Source: Tragulus kanchil (taxonomy: Eukaryota; Chordata; Mammalia; Artiodactyla; Tragulidae). Taken from it: 64,000 bases of DNA. The notes under the pieces were generated by a model. The model did not search any database. It saw only the letters and a program-made list of their open reading frames with translations, and was not told the origin of the DNA. How positions within the stretch are numbered: position 1 is the stretch's first letter; each line of letters opens with the position of its first letter. The DNA lies in assembly GCA_022376925.1 (NCBI GenBank), contig JAIOJX010000005.1, forward strand, positions 10,320,501 through 10,384,500. The letters are read 5' to 3'. Positions 24,346 to 35,172 of the stretch are shown here, in pieces. Made by a program: the position numbers and the translations under genes.

Positions 24346-25274
24346 AAATCAAATCTTCACAAAAATATCCCTTTCAGGCAAAATATTTGCCTGAGTAGAC
24401 ATTTGACATAACTATTTATAGTTAGGATTTTGTAAATTTTTGTTCAAAGATGAATAGTTGACTTTAGTTCTGACTAGATAATAAGACCAAATAAAACCCC
24501 TAAATCTAACACTGTCATCTTTCTCTGTCTGAGAAAGTGTTAGAGAAGAAAGATTTTTAAAGTCTGAACATCTTAACACAGCTTTCTAAAAACTTCTTGG
24601 CAGCAGAGTTGATCAGATCCTGAGGGGAAAAGCAAGCCGTGAAGCAGGCAAACCCTGTTTCCATTAACTTGGCACCATACCGCCCTTTGAACAAATGCCC
24701 TGTTATCTTTTAGGTAACAGGTACTTGCTGGGGGCATTAAGCTGTTCTGGGAAGAAGCTCAGATTTCTTTCTTCAGTGCTTTGGGAAGTACCTTTCTGTC
24801 GTAAAGCGATCAATAATAATTAAGTGTCTGGAATGAAATAGAGTACAGTGTTACAGCTGCCTACATCTGGAAGAGAAACTCTTCACTAGCTCTAAATCAT
24901 TGAATTTTCTTTGTATTCCTGGGAGTGGGGAGTTATAGAGTAACAGAGAACACGTTGGAAATGTGAATTGCAGCTTGATACACAATCGCGAAAGAATTAG
25001 ATGTTAGGACATACTTCCCTCTGAGTAATAGAAACAAGCCCTAAAGCATCAAACCTTTATTTCTAACATAAATACTTTCATTCTTCTGTTTTCTATCACT
25101 GCTGGGCCACCTGTTCGACATTTAATGAAAAAGTCTCTCATAATAGGTGATGTATAGGCAAAAGGATGAAGTGAAGGGTGTAAACAGGGCTTAAGGTACA
25201 TTAATTTTCAGATTGTAGCTTTAATAAATCATGTCCCCGCTACCTAGATATAATGTCACATTGAAGATTTCACA

Positions 25275-25457
25275 CACTTTGGGTTCAAGTGCAATTTTGC
25301 ATCTTAGGCAATTTGCTTAACATCTTCTTTGACTACAAAATAATGATAATAGTCCCAAGTCTCTAGAGTTGGTAAGGCGTATAATAAAGAACTACGTGGA
25401 AGCAAGTAGTTCCTCATATTATACATTGTGGGTGTTACCATGGCAATGGAAGAACGA
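25275..25457 (-). mobile_element. MIR SINE, copy in doubling 9
   Basis: Third appearance of the same MIR, with about 14 bp missing at its left edge. Confidence 0.8.
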
Positions 25458-27062
25458 AATCAAATCTTCACAAAAATATCCCTTTCAGGCAAAATATTTG
25501 CCTGAGTAGACATTTGACATAACTATTTATAGTTAGGATTTTGTAAATTTTTGTTCAAAGATGAATAGTTGACTTTAGTTCTGACTAGATAATAAGACCA
25601 AATAAAACCCCTAAATCTAACACTGTCATCTTTCTCTGTCTGAGAAAGTGTTAGAGAAGAAAGATTTTTAAAGTCTGAACATCTTAACACAGCTTTCTAA
25701 AAACTTCTTGGCAGCAGAGTTGATCAGATCCTGAGGGGAAAAGCAAGCCGTGAAGCAGGCAAACCCTGTTTCCATTAACTTGGCACCATACCGCCCTTTG
25801 AACAAATGCCCTGTTATCTTTTAGGTAACAGGTACTTGCTGGGGGCATTAAGCTGTTCTGGGAAGAAGCTCAGATTTCTTTCTTCAGTGCTTTGGGAAGT
25901 ACCTTTCTGTCGTAAAGCGATCAATAATAATTAAGTGTCTGGAATGAAATAGAGTACAGTGTTACAGCTGCCTACATCTGGAAGAGAAACTCTTCACTAG
26001 CTCTAAATCATTGAATTTTCTTTGTATTCCTGGGAGTGGGGAGTTATAGAGTAACAGAGAACACGTTGGAAATGTGAATTGCAGCTTGATACACAATCGC
26101 GAAAGAATTAGATGTTAGGACATACTTCCCTCTGAGTAATAGAAACAAGCCCTAAAGCATCAAACCTTTATTTCTAACATAAATACTTTCATTCTTCTGT
26201 TTTCTCTATCACTGCTGGGCCACCTGTTCGACATTTAATGAAAAAGTCTCTCATAATAGGTGATGTATAGGCAAAAGGATGAAGTGAAGGGTGTAAACAG
26301 GGCTTAAGGTACATTAATTTTCAGATTGTAGCTTTAATAAATCATGTCCTACCACGTTCTCATAAGAGGGGACCAATAAATGGAGAAAGAATTGTTTCTA
26401 TTGTGTCTTATAAATCTCTGAAAAGAAGAACAGATGGTTATCCTGTTAGAATTTGGTCTGAAGTTTTTCTCTGCAGAACTGGGATAGAGCACACGGAATC
26501 TGCAAATTGTAACATAAACGTGCCTCAGTGCCCTACCGTGAGTGTGGACCCTGATCCTTGCAAGACTCCCCTAAGTTGCTTCTTACTTCCTGCTCCCAGG
26601 AGGAACCCCAAGAATAGTACACCCTATTTTCAAAAATCAGAGTTCGTGCTTCTGCAAAACTACTTACCTCTAAAGCTGTCTGTCGACTTTCTTCCACCCC
26701 AGAACTTCAGGTCCCTCTCCTGCTGCCCAGGTACTGACAAACTTTAAGAGCAATCCGTCTGTACTGCTATCTGAAATGACCAGGAAAGAACTTGTGGCTT
26801 TTATTGTCTTATGATCACCCTTTCTTTCATTATCAGGAGTTAGTCTGCTGATCAGCTGTATACATTCATTATGTGGTGGCTGGGCGTCTTTTACTGCCCT
26901 TCAGAGACTATTGTATCAGGAGGAGAAGCAGAGGCCGTAAGAGGGGCCTTTGAATGTTCTGCTTTGGAAAAGAAAACACACACTGAGAAAATGCAATAAT
27001 CCACAGTGTATAGGTTAAAAGATGGTCTTAAAGCAAATATCATGTAACTGCTGCCAATCCAA
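25458..27062. other. Unique intron sequence
   Basis: No interspersed element that I can name. A 114-codon open frame at 26403-26747 has a pyrimidine-rich stretch upstream but no known motif, and no donor marks its end. Confidence 0.45.
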
Positions 27063-27089
27063 TACACACACAGACACACACACACACAG
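27063..27089. repeat. (CA)n microsatellite
   Basis: A run of CA units with one GA interruption. The same run is at 28179-28205 in the second copy of doubling 10, with the same length. Confidence 0.85.
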
Positions 27090-27179
27090 CATCTGGGAAT
27101 CCCTTAAATGCCTTCTGATTGCAATTTCCTCCCCACCATAGGTGGCTGCTGGCCTGATTTTGTGTTTTCATCATGTCCT

Positions 27180-27700
27180 TGGCTTTGTAGTTTTAGAGTT
27201 TAGAGAAATATGCCTCTAAACCATACATTTAATGTTTCCAGCATTTGAACTTTCTATAAATGGAATCATCGTATGTGTGTTCATTTGTCTCGCTCTTTTA
27301 ACTCAACATTACTTGCAAGATTCATTCACTTTTGTGTGTTTACTGTTTATTTTGAGAATCTTCAAACATGAGAAAATCATATAATGATATCATTGTGCAA
27401 TTGTGTAGTTATATAGCCATCACCTAAGAGTTACTAAGATGTGGCCATATTCATTGCTCTTTTTTTTTTTTTCATCAAAGTAAATGACGGAAATCTCTAA
27501 TCATTCATCTCTAAAAACTCAGGAAAATGTCCTATATCACCCCAAGACCACTATCATCAGTAGAAAAACTAATAGTAATTCCCTAATAGCATCTAATATC
27601 CATATTCATATTTTCCCAACTGCCCATCTCCCCCAAAATATTTACAACTTATTTGTTCAAACCAAGATCCAAACAAGATCCACGAGGTCTGTGCTTTTTA
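27180..27700. mobile_element. Ancient L1-like 3' sequence (tentative)
   Basis: TTTCTATAAATGGAATCATCG, AACTCAACATTACTTGC and later CTAATATCCATATTCATATTTTCCC, TTGTTCAAACCAAGATCCAA resemble widespread old L1M 3' ends. Family and orientation are uncertain. The copy at 28296-28815 belongs to doubling 10. Confidence 0.5.
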
Positions 27701-29442
27701 ACAACACAACCTACGGCTTAAAACAAGTCTGTGCTCCTTTTTCTCCTCCATCTCATCAGTGCGTGAGGCTCCAGTGGGACCTGGCTGCAAGAGTTTCTCC
27801 CACAGCAGCAGGAAACTAAATCGCCTCATCTGTGCTCATGACATGTCCAACTTTCATGCTCCTTGACTCCAGAGGAAATTATACTGTCTGCATTACTGTC
27901 AGAAAACCAATTACGTAAAAATCTAAACTGTTATTTTGGACTGATACTCTGTGGTTTTGAGCTGATTAAAAAACTGCCCCCACTTCATTATTGTGGTGGC
28001 TGGGCGCCTTACTGCCCTTCAGAGACTATTGTATCAGGAGGAGAAGCAGAGGCCGTAAGAGGGCCTTTGAATGTTCTGCTTTGACAAGAAAACACACACT
28101 GAGAAAATGCAATAATCCACAGTGTATAGGTTAAAAGATGGTCTTAAAGCAAATATCATGTAACTGCTGCCAATCCAATACACACACAGACACACACACA
28201 CACAGCATCTGGGAATCCCTTAAATGCCTTCTGATTGCAATTTCCTCCCCACCATAGGTGGCTGCTGGCCTGATTTTGTGTTTTCATCATGTCCTTGGCT
28301 TTGTAGTTTTAGAGTTTAGAGAAATATGCCTCTAAACCATACATTTAATGTTTCCAGCATTTGAACTTTCTATAAATGGAATCATCGTATGTGTGTTCAT
28401 TTGTCTCGCTCTTTTAACTCAACATTACTTGCAAGATTCATTCACTTTTGTGTGTTTACTGTTTATTTTGAGAATCTTCAAACATGAGAAAATCATATAA
28501 TGATATCATTGTGCAATTGTGTAGTTATATAGCCATCACCTAAGAGTTACTAAGATGTGGCCATATTCATTGCTCTTTTTTTTTTTTTCATCAAAGTAAA
28601 TGACGGAAATCTCTAATCATTCATCTCTAAAAACTCAGGAAAATGTCCTATATCACCCCAAGACCACTATCATCAGTAGAAAAACTAATAGTAATTCCCT
28701 AATAGCATCTAATATCCATATTCATATTTTCCCAACTGCCCATCTCCCCCAAAATATTTACAACTTATTTGTTCAAACCAAGATCCAAACAAGATCCACG
28801 AGGTCTGTGCTTTTTAACAACACAACCTACGGCTTAAAACAAGTCTGTGCTCCTTTTTCTCCTCCATCTCATCAGTGCGTGAGGCTCCAGTGGGACCTGG
28901 CTGCAAGAGTTTCTCCCACAGCAGCAGGAAACTAAATCGCCTCATCTGTGCTCATGACATGTCCAACTTTCATGCTCCTTGACTCCAGAGGAAATTATAC
29001 TGTCTGCATTACTGTCAGAAAACCAATTACGTAAAAATCTAAACTGTTATTTTGGACTGATACTCTGTGGTTTTGAGCTGATTAAGATTATGTTTAGCCT
29101 TTGCTTATCTGGGGAATGGATGGGGGCTGCCCATCCAGGGAGATCGCTGGAACACTGATGTCTCCCACCTGGGGTGTCTACCAAGGCCGCAGGACGACAG
29201 GCAGGTGGGTGGCTGGTCACTCAGCTCCATTGGAATCTTTCTGGTCGTTCATACCTTCCTCCTTTAATAGGTCATAACTTTGGGTTTTCAGTTGTGTTTG
29301 ATTCAGACATTGACCAGAATGTTCTTTGTGAAAGACCTTGGATCGTGGCCCCTGTGTGTCCCTGCTGGGTTGGAAGAGCTGACCTCCCTGGCTGCTTTTC
29401 ACAGCAGAACAACCACGTTGCTTCCTGCAACCTGGCATCTAT

Positions 29443-29866
29443 TTTTTAATAGTTATTTAGTTTGGGGCTGCACTGGGTCCCAAGCAGGATCCTTGTCGCA
29501 TCACACACATTTCTTCATTGTAGTTCACAGTCTCTCTAGTTGTGGCACGCGGGGTCAGTTGCCTCTGGGCACGAGGGATCTTAGTTCCCTGCATGCATAC
29601 CCAGTCGTGTCCGATTCTTTGCGACCCCGTGGACTGTAGCCTGGAGGCTTCTCTGCCCATGGGATTATGCTAGCAAGCATATTGAAGGGGGTTGCTACTT
29701 CTTCCTTTAGAGGATCTTCCCAACCCAGGGATCAAGCTCACAGCTCCTGCCTTGGCAGGTGAATTCTGCCACCTGGGTAGCCCCTTAGTTTCTTGGCCAG
29801 AGATCAAGCTTACATCCTCTGCATTGGAAGGTGGATTCTTAATCACTGGACCACCATGGAAGTCCC
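29443..29866 (-). mobile_element. CHR-2 type SINE interrupted by a Bov-tA
   Basis: The left part (29443-29592) reads GGGGCTGCACTGGGTCC, TCTAGTTGTGGCACGCGGGG and GAGGGATCTTAGTTCC. The right part (29785-29866) reads GGCCAGAGATCAAGC, TGCATTGGAAGGTGGATTC and CACCATGGAAGTCCC. Together they form one reversed CHR-2 element. The Bov-tA between them is flanked by similar CTTAGTT(C/T)C(C/T)TG sequence, likely its target-site duplication. Confidence 0.83.
29593..29784 (-). mobile_element. Bov-tA SINE nested in CHR-2
   Basis: CCAGTCGTGTCCGATTCTTTG, CGACCCCGTGGACTGTAGCC, GATCTTCCCAACCCAGGGATC and CTGCCTTGGCAGG are reversed Bov-tA. The surrounding element is CHR-2, so Bov-tA is the younger of the two here. 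Confidence 0.9.
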
Positions 29867-30549
29867 AGCCTGGACGCAAGATTTTAAAAGTCCAAACAAG
29901 ATCCACGAGGTCTGTGCTTTTTAACAACACAACCTACGGCTTAAAACAAGTCTGTGCTCCTTTTTCTCCTCCATCTCATCAGTGCGTGAGGCTCCAGTGG
30001 GACCTGGCTGCAAGAGTTTCTCCCACAGCAGCAGGAAACTAAATCGCCTCATCTGTGCTCATGACATGTCCAACTTTCATGCTCCTTGACTCCAGAGGAA
30101 ATTATACTGTCTGCATTACTGTCAGAAAACCAATTACGTAAAAATCTAAACTGTTATTTTGGACTGATACTCTGTGGTTTTGAGCTGATTAAGATTATGT
30201 TTAGCCTTTGCTTATCTGGGGAATGGATGGGGGCTGCCCATCCAGGGAGATCGCTGGAACACTGATGTCTCCCACCTGGGGTGTCTACCAAGGCCGCAGG
30301 ACGACAGGCAGGTGGGTGGCTGGTCACTCAGCTCCATTGGAATCTTTCTGGTCGTTCATACCTTCCTCCTTTAATAGGTCATAACTTTGGGTTTTCAGTT
30401 GTGTTTGATTCAGACATTGACCAGAATGTTCTTTGTGAAAGACCTTGGATCGTGGCCCCTGTGTGTCCCTGCTGGGTTGGAAGAGCTGACCTCCCTGGCT
30501 GCTTTTCACAGCAGAACAACCACGTTGCTTCCTGCAACCTGGCATCTAT

Positions 30550-30973
30550 TTTTTAATAGTTATTTAGTTTGGGGCTGCACTGGGTCCCAAGCAGGATCCT
30601 TGTCGCATCACACACATTTCTTCATTGTAGTTCACAGTCTCTCTAGTTGTGGCACGCGGGGTCAGTTGCCTCTGGGCACGAGGGATCTTAGTTCCCTGCA
30701 TGCATACCCAGTCGTGTCCGATTCTTTGCGACCCCGTGGACTGTAGCCTGGAGGCTTCTCTGCCCATGGGATTATGCTAGCAAGCATATTGAAGGGGGTT
30801 GCTACTTCTTCCTTTAGAGGATCTTCCCAACCCAGGGATCAAGCTCACAGCTCCTGCCTTGGCAGGTGAATTCTGCCACCTGGGTAGCCCCTTAGTTTCT
30901 TGGCCAGAGATCAAGCTTACATCCTCTGCATTGGAAGGTGGATTCTTAATCACTGGACCACCATGGAAGTCCC
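30550..30973 (-). mobile_element. CHR-2 with nested Bov-tA, second copy in doubling 11
   Basis: The compound element at 29443-29866 again, offset 1107 bp, with the Bov-tA at about 30700-30891. Not an independent event. Confidence 0.85.
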
Positions 30974-30980
30974 AGCCTGG

Positions 30981-31554
30981 CATTTCGTTCAGTGTTTCCC
31001 GAAAGATTTTCCTCAGAATAAAAGTCCTGTGGCCCTCCATGAAAGGGTTATTGTCAAATGAATTTGAGAGAAAGTCTAGGTATAACTGGTTGCTTTCGGT
31101 CCTCTCCTGCTCATGAGTACTAAGAGTCTCTAGTGGTACGTGGCATTTCCCAAAGTTACTGTCCTCCGACCTTTCCACAGAGCGTCTCTGGAGTTACTCT
31201 TCTGAAGAACAGGCTGTAGGAAGTGCTGATCTGATGACTTGGATGTAATCACAAACAAGAGTAAATAAACAGTCTCGTCTCCTGCCTCGTGGACTGTCAA
31301 GAGTTTATCTAGGCTAGCTACTTGTCTTGGCCACGTACAGAGGGTGGGCTGCCATACCGGAAGTGGGGAGCTTTATTCAGACACTCCCCCAACTTGCACC
31401 ATTGCTGAAGTTCATATTGTAGCAATGGGGGGAAATATGGAGCTATGTGTATGTGATGAGGACTCTGGGACCTCAGTTTCTGTTCTTTAGATGGAATTTC
31501 CACGTGGTTTAGATGTTTAGAGGGAAGAAGAGTTCTCATCAGTCTCTGCGTTGT
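30981..31554. other. Unique intron sequence
   Basis: No repeat that I can name and no exon signal. Confidence 0.45.
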
Positions 31555-31637
31555 TTTTTCTTTTTTTAATTGTATTGACCTGTAGTTGTTGTTTTGTTGA
31601 TTTCTGCTATACAACCAAGTGATTCATTTATACACGC

Positions 31638-31676
<39 letters not shown>

Positions 31677-31777
31677 CGTGTGTGTGTGTATACATTCTTT
31701 TTCATGTTCTTATCCTCTATGGTTTATCACAGGATATTGAATATAGTTCCCTGTACTATACAGTAAGACCTTGTTGT
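31555..31777 (-). mobile_element. L1 3' end with internal microsatellite
   Basis: Reversed artiodactyl L1 3' UTR: TTTGTTGATTTCTGC, ACAACCAAGTGATTC, TTTTTCATGTTCTTATCC, CACAGGATATTGAATATAG, TTCCCTGTACTATACAG and AAGACCTTGTTGTT. The (TA)n/(TG)n tract sits where L1 copies normally carry a short TATATATG run. Confidence 0.88.
31641..31689. repeat. (TA)16 then (TG)n microsatellite
   Basis: An uninterrupted TA run of 16 units is followed by TGTGCGTG and more TG units. It has grown from the short TA/TG tract of the L1 3' UTR around it. Confidence 0.92.
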
Positions 31778-32098
31778 TCAGTCTCTGATTTTGAGGATCG
31801 TTTGGCATGAATTGCCAAATATTTTAAACGATGTTGTTCATCTTGAATTAGGTATTCAGTAGGCTTTTCCCTGGATAATCAATTGAAAACCTTCTTGCCT
31901 AGAGAATCTCATTTAGCAAAGCATTTACTCATAGGATTCCTGAACTTCATCTGAGCTGGTAAGAATTTGGCACTCATGCAGATTACTTCCAGACGCACAG
32001 GACTTCTTGAATGTGTTTATCGTATCATTCTGTCTGAAACCAAGCACTTTCAATTGATTGTTTTTTCCTTCTTTCCTCAGCATAGCACATAGCTTGGC

Positions 32099-32222
32099 GT
32101 GCATGCTCAGTCATATCTAACTCCTTGCAAACCCCTAGCCTATATGTAGCCCACCACCTTCCTCTGTTCACAGAGTGTTTCAGGCAAGCCTACTCGAGTT
32201 AGATTGACAATGTTGTTGCCTG
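32099..32222 (-). mobile_element. Diverged Bov-tA fragment
   Basis: GCATGCTCAGTCATATCTAAC, CTCCTTGCAAACCCCTAG and TTTCAGGCAAGC follow reversed Bov-tA with many changes. The second half is not recognisable. Confidence 0.65.
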
Positions 32223-32626
32223 TCTCATTAATTTCCTTATGGAATAAGAGAACTGGCGTTGGCTCTCTGGTCTTTCTAAATGGAAGACCTCTGGGTTTAT
32301 TCCATTCCTCCAAATCTTCACTCTTCTTTCTCCCCTTTTGTGTATTGTTTGTAGACACTTCATTTTGAAAGAGAGTCTCTTCATCTTAAAATAGAAGCAT
32401 TTTCTCTACAGGTAATGTAAACCTGGGCTGATGGTTTCGTGCTGATTTTCTAGGCTGTAGTGTGTGCATCATATTATTAATCCTCCTGATTTGTGAAGTC
32501 ATACGGGAAGTAGAGGTAGATTCCAAGTTCCAGAGGCCCATTCCATTTGTGTCTTGTAGATCTCTAGCCTAAACTCGCTTTCACTGGAGCTGTCCAGCTT
32601 TAAACAGATAAAAGCTATAGATTTTA

Positions 32627-32706
32627 TTGGGTTGGCCATAAAGTTCAGTTGAGTTTCCCCACAACATCTTATGGAAAAACGCAAATGAACTTTGTGGCCA
32701 ACCCAG
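32627..32706. mobile_element. Mariner-derived MITE (hairpin)
   Basis: Terminal inverted repeats GGGTTGGCCATAAAGTTCA and TGAACTTTGTGGCCAACCC pair at 18 of 19 positions. A TA dinucleotide flanks both ends (32625-32626, 32707-32708), as expected for mariner insertion. It is about 80 bp and non-coding, mobilised in the past only by an autonomous mariner. Confidence 0.9.
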
Positions 32707-33104
32707 TATGTGCAAGCTGACTATTTTAACCACTGAAGGCATAAGACTCCACAGTAAGCTACTGTAGATTTCATCATTTATCAATTGTTTTTTTCCCCAT
32801 CAAACTTCTGTCCCATACAGAGTGTAATTTAAAGGCAATTGCACAGAGAATTCTAGAAAGATAGATTATCCTAGAGAAAAATACAAACAGCTCCCAGCTC
32901 TGGTTCTCTGAGAAGAAGCAGATAACTTAAAAAGGCATTGATAGTGGCTTTTTTCCACATTTCCTCAGTTTATGAAATATAAGTTTCTTTCTTCGATCAG
33001 TCCTGGGATCAGAAATTCTCTGCCCCCAGTAAGTCGAGTGATATATTCTAGAAAAAATCTTATACCTGTTCGTATGAGTGCCTCAAGAGGGTATGCCTAC
33101 TCAC

Positions 33105-33540
33105 ATTGGCAATATTTATAGGCCCAAAATGTGAAGCAACTTAAATTTCCTTCAGTTTCAGATGGTGAAATAAATGCTGGCACTTAGATCCTGTGGAGTT
33201 GTAGGCGGAAAAAAAGAATGAGGTCTTTCTGTGTATACTGAATGGAAGATTTCCAAAGCATATTCATAAATGAGAAGAGAAAAAAACTGTGGAATAATGT
33301 GAGCAGAATAATCCCATTTGTGGTTTTTAAAACTGTATTTATATAGTGTGGGAGTGTGTGGGAAAGGCGAGAAATGAGAAGGAAAGAGAATGAAATTATC
33401 AAAGAAGGGCAGGTAGTGAGAGTTGATGAGTTGGGTATGTGACAAAGGGACAATGAAAAAGGAGTTTATTTTCTATTTCTTGAATTATTTACAGTGAAAA
33501 TGCTTCATGTATCTTCATAAATAAAATAAAAATATGTGTG
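33105..33540 (+). mobile_element. Ancient L1 3' fragment
   Basis: GGTGAAATAAATGCTGGCAC, AAAAAGAATGAGGTC, GGAAGATTTCCAAAGCATATT, ATAATCCCATTTGTGG and the end TTACAGTGAAAATGCTTCATG with AATAAAATAAAA match the order of an old L1 ORF2/3' UTR. Confidence 0.65.
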
Positions 33541-33927
33541 TATGCACATGGGAAAATAAAAAGAACTTTCTAGTTATTTTTAATAGGTTTATCCAATCCA
33601 GGCATTCACTAAGCAAGAACAGGCCCTTCCAAGATGCCTGTTTTAAATCATTCAATGTCAAAGAAGCATAGGATTCCCTGGTCGTAGGAAGACTGGAAAA
33701 AATAACTAGGGGGAGGTAATAGGGAACTGACTTTTAGTAAAGATGGCGTGGGCTGCAATACTGGCTCAAAAGAAGTTTACACAAATGGTTGAAACTGCCA
33801 TTGCTCCATGAGTCAGTCTCTGGGCTTTGATGGAATTTACCGCTGAGAATCATTCTTTCACCAGGCTTCCTATTGATAAAGCACTCGCTCAAATGTAAAC
33901 AGACTAATGAGTGATAGAATGGAACAT

Positions 33928-34244
33928 TTGTTGTTGTTGTTCTTTGTTGTTTGTTCTTTCTCTTTCTTGTCCAACTCTTTGTGACTACATGGACTGTAGC
34001 ACTCCAGGCTTTCCTGTCCTTCACTGTCTCCCAGAGTTTGCTCAAACTCATGTTCATTGAGTTGGTGATGCCCTCCAACCATCTCATCCTCTGTCACCCC
34101 CTTCTCCTCCTGCCCTCCATCTTTCTTGGCATCAGGGTCTTTTCCAATAAGTTGGCTCTTCACATCAAGTGGCCAAGGTATTGGAGCTTGAATCCAGTCA
34201 ATATGTCCTTCCAATGAATATTCAGGGTTGATTTCTTGCTGTAG
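33928..34244 (-). mobile_element. BovB (RTE) LINE 3' fragment
   Basis: (TTG)n, CCAACTCTTTGTGACTACAT, GGACTGTAGCACTCCAGG, ACTCATGTTCATTGAGTTGG, GTCTTTTCCAATAAGTTGGC and TTCCAATGAATATTCAGGG are the reversed BovB 3' end. Only the 3' portion is present, so no protein is encoded. Confidence 0.88.
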
Positions 34245-34267
34245 AAAAAAAAAAAAAAAAAAAAAAA
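34245..34267. repeat. Poly(A) run
   Basis: A run of about 23 A bases borders the BovB fragment at its internal (5') end, where a tail is not expected. Confidence 0.85.
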
Positions 34268-34349
34268 CAAAACCTAGTTTTTATCTTTGTGTTAGAAACC
34301 AGTGCAAGAATAGGTATATTTTTAAATGTAGATTTTGTTATTATTCAGA

Positions 34350-34800
34350 TATGGTGAAGCCAACAGATCAAGAGACAGTTGCCATTGAAAAGAGTTTGTT
34401 ATGCTCACAGCTTGCAGGAGAGAGGCCATGACAGGCCGTGGAGGGCCACATGGAGGAGCGGGTTGTTCGGGAGATAAATGGCTGTTGTTCAGGAGATAAA
34501 TGGAGGAAAAAGACTGGGAGGAAAACGTGGGCTAAAGGCCTTTTTTGTGGTTTCCACAGGAAGCGAAGGGCAGGACAGGATAAATGGCCTCACCTGGCTG
34601 GTTTGAGTCATTTTAGTGGGTTCCGGGGCGTAAGGAGTGCCTCTAGTTATCTGGTACGTGGCCCTGTGTGACTAGAGCAGAACAGTGGCTTATCCTGTAA
34701 GAACTCTGCAGAAGAGACTGTAGAGGGTGGGGCTTTGGGATTGGCTGGTTTGCACATGAAGGGCCGACTCCCCCAGAGGGACCAGTTCTAGGATGGCCCC
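34350..34800. mobile_element. Possible LTR fragment
   Basis: GAAAAGAGTTTGTTATGCTCACAG, then GAGAGAGGCCATGACAGG and GGAAGCGAAGGGCAGGACAGG resemble artiodactyl ERV LTR sequence read in reverse. I cannot name the family and the edges are not clear. Confidence 0.35.
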
Positions 34801-34868
34801 AAGGTGTCAGCATATCAGAAATGGAAAATAAAAAGACAAGATCCATAAATGTGGGTCTGTAAGGATGA

Positions 34869-35172
34869 GGGGCTTCCCTGGTGGTCCAGTGGGTAAGGAC
34901 ACTGCCTTGCAGTGCAAGGGGCGCCGGTTCAATCCCTGGCCTGGGAAGATCCCACGTGCCGCGGAGCAGCTGGACCGATGTGTCCAATTACCAAGCCAGA
35001 GCTCTGGAGCGCATGCGCCCAGAGCCGGCGCCTGAGACAACAGAGGTCACTGCGATGGGAGGCCCACAAGGGCCAAAAGAACAAAGATGGATGAAAATAG
35101 ATAAATGAAAGATGAATAGAAATGGCCCACCCGCCCCTTTCCCTCCTCAACCCATCCCCACCCCCAAAAAGA
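34869..35172 (+). mobile_element. Young CHR-type SINE, sense orientation
   Basis: GGGGCTTCCCTGGTGGTCCAG starts the tRNA-Glu-like head. An A-box match TGGTCCAGTGG and B box GGTTCAATCCC follow, then CAAAGATGGATGAAAATAG and a C-rich 3' module (CCCACCCGCCCC, CCCATCCCCACCCCC). Likely target-site duplication: TGTAAGGATGA at 34858-34868 and TGTAGGGATGA at 35173-35183. The 3' third reappears at 36160-36266 through doubling 12. Confidence 0.9.

Larger units (their letters stand above)
22151..24411 (+). repeat. Tandem doubling 8 (22151-23280 / 23286-24411)
   Basis: Two direct copies have an offset of about 1135 bp and a 5-bp join (CAAAA). Copy two lacks CA in GGGTACAAGAT and a CG in GTTCGCAAGC, small losses typical of read error. 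They contain a Bov-tA tail fragment and a MIR. Confidence 0.95.
24125..26349 (+). repeat. Tandem doubling 9 (24125-25237 / 25249-26349)
   Basis: Two direct copies have an offset of about 1124 bp and a join of about 11 bp. Copy two has lost about 14 bp close to its start (after CACACAC). They overlap pair 8, so the MIR appears three times. Confidence 0.95.
26866..29085 (+). repeat. Tandem doubling 10 (26866-27969 / 27985-29085)
   Basis: Two direct copies have an offset of about 1119 bp with 15 bp of A/C-rich filler. Copy two is short by a few bases near its start (GGGCGTCTTTTAC against GGGCGCCTTAC, GAGGGGCC against GAGGGCC). Confidence 0.95.
28785..30980 (+). repeat. Tandem doubling 11 (28785-29873 / 29891-30980)
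   Basis: Two direct copies have an offset of about 1107 bp with 17 bp of filler (29874-29890). They hold a CHR-2 SINE interrupted by a Bov-tA. Copy one overlaps the second copy of pair 10. Confidence 0.95.

Noticed and set aside
26403..26747. A 114-codon frame preceded by TTTTTCTCTGCAG
   Set aside because: The acceptor-like site is plausible, but no donor follows within the frame, the peptide is unknown to me, and it does not resemble any PHACTR1 segment.
34869..35172. A functional tRNA-Glu gene
   Set aside because: The A- and B-box matches belong to the tRNA-derived head of the CHR SINE. The cloverleaf is not preserved and a SINE body and target-site duplication follow.
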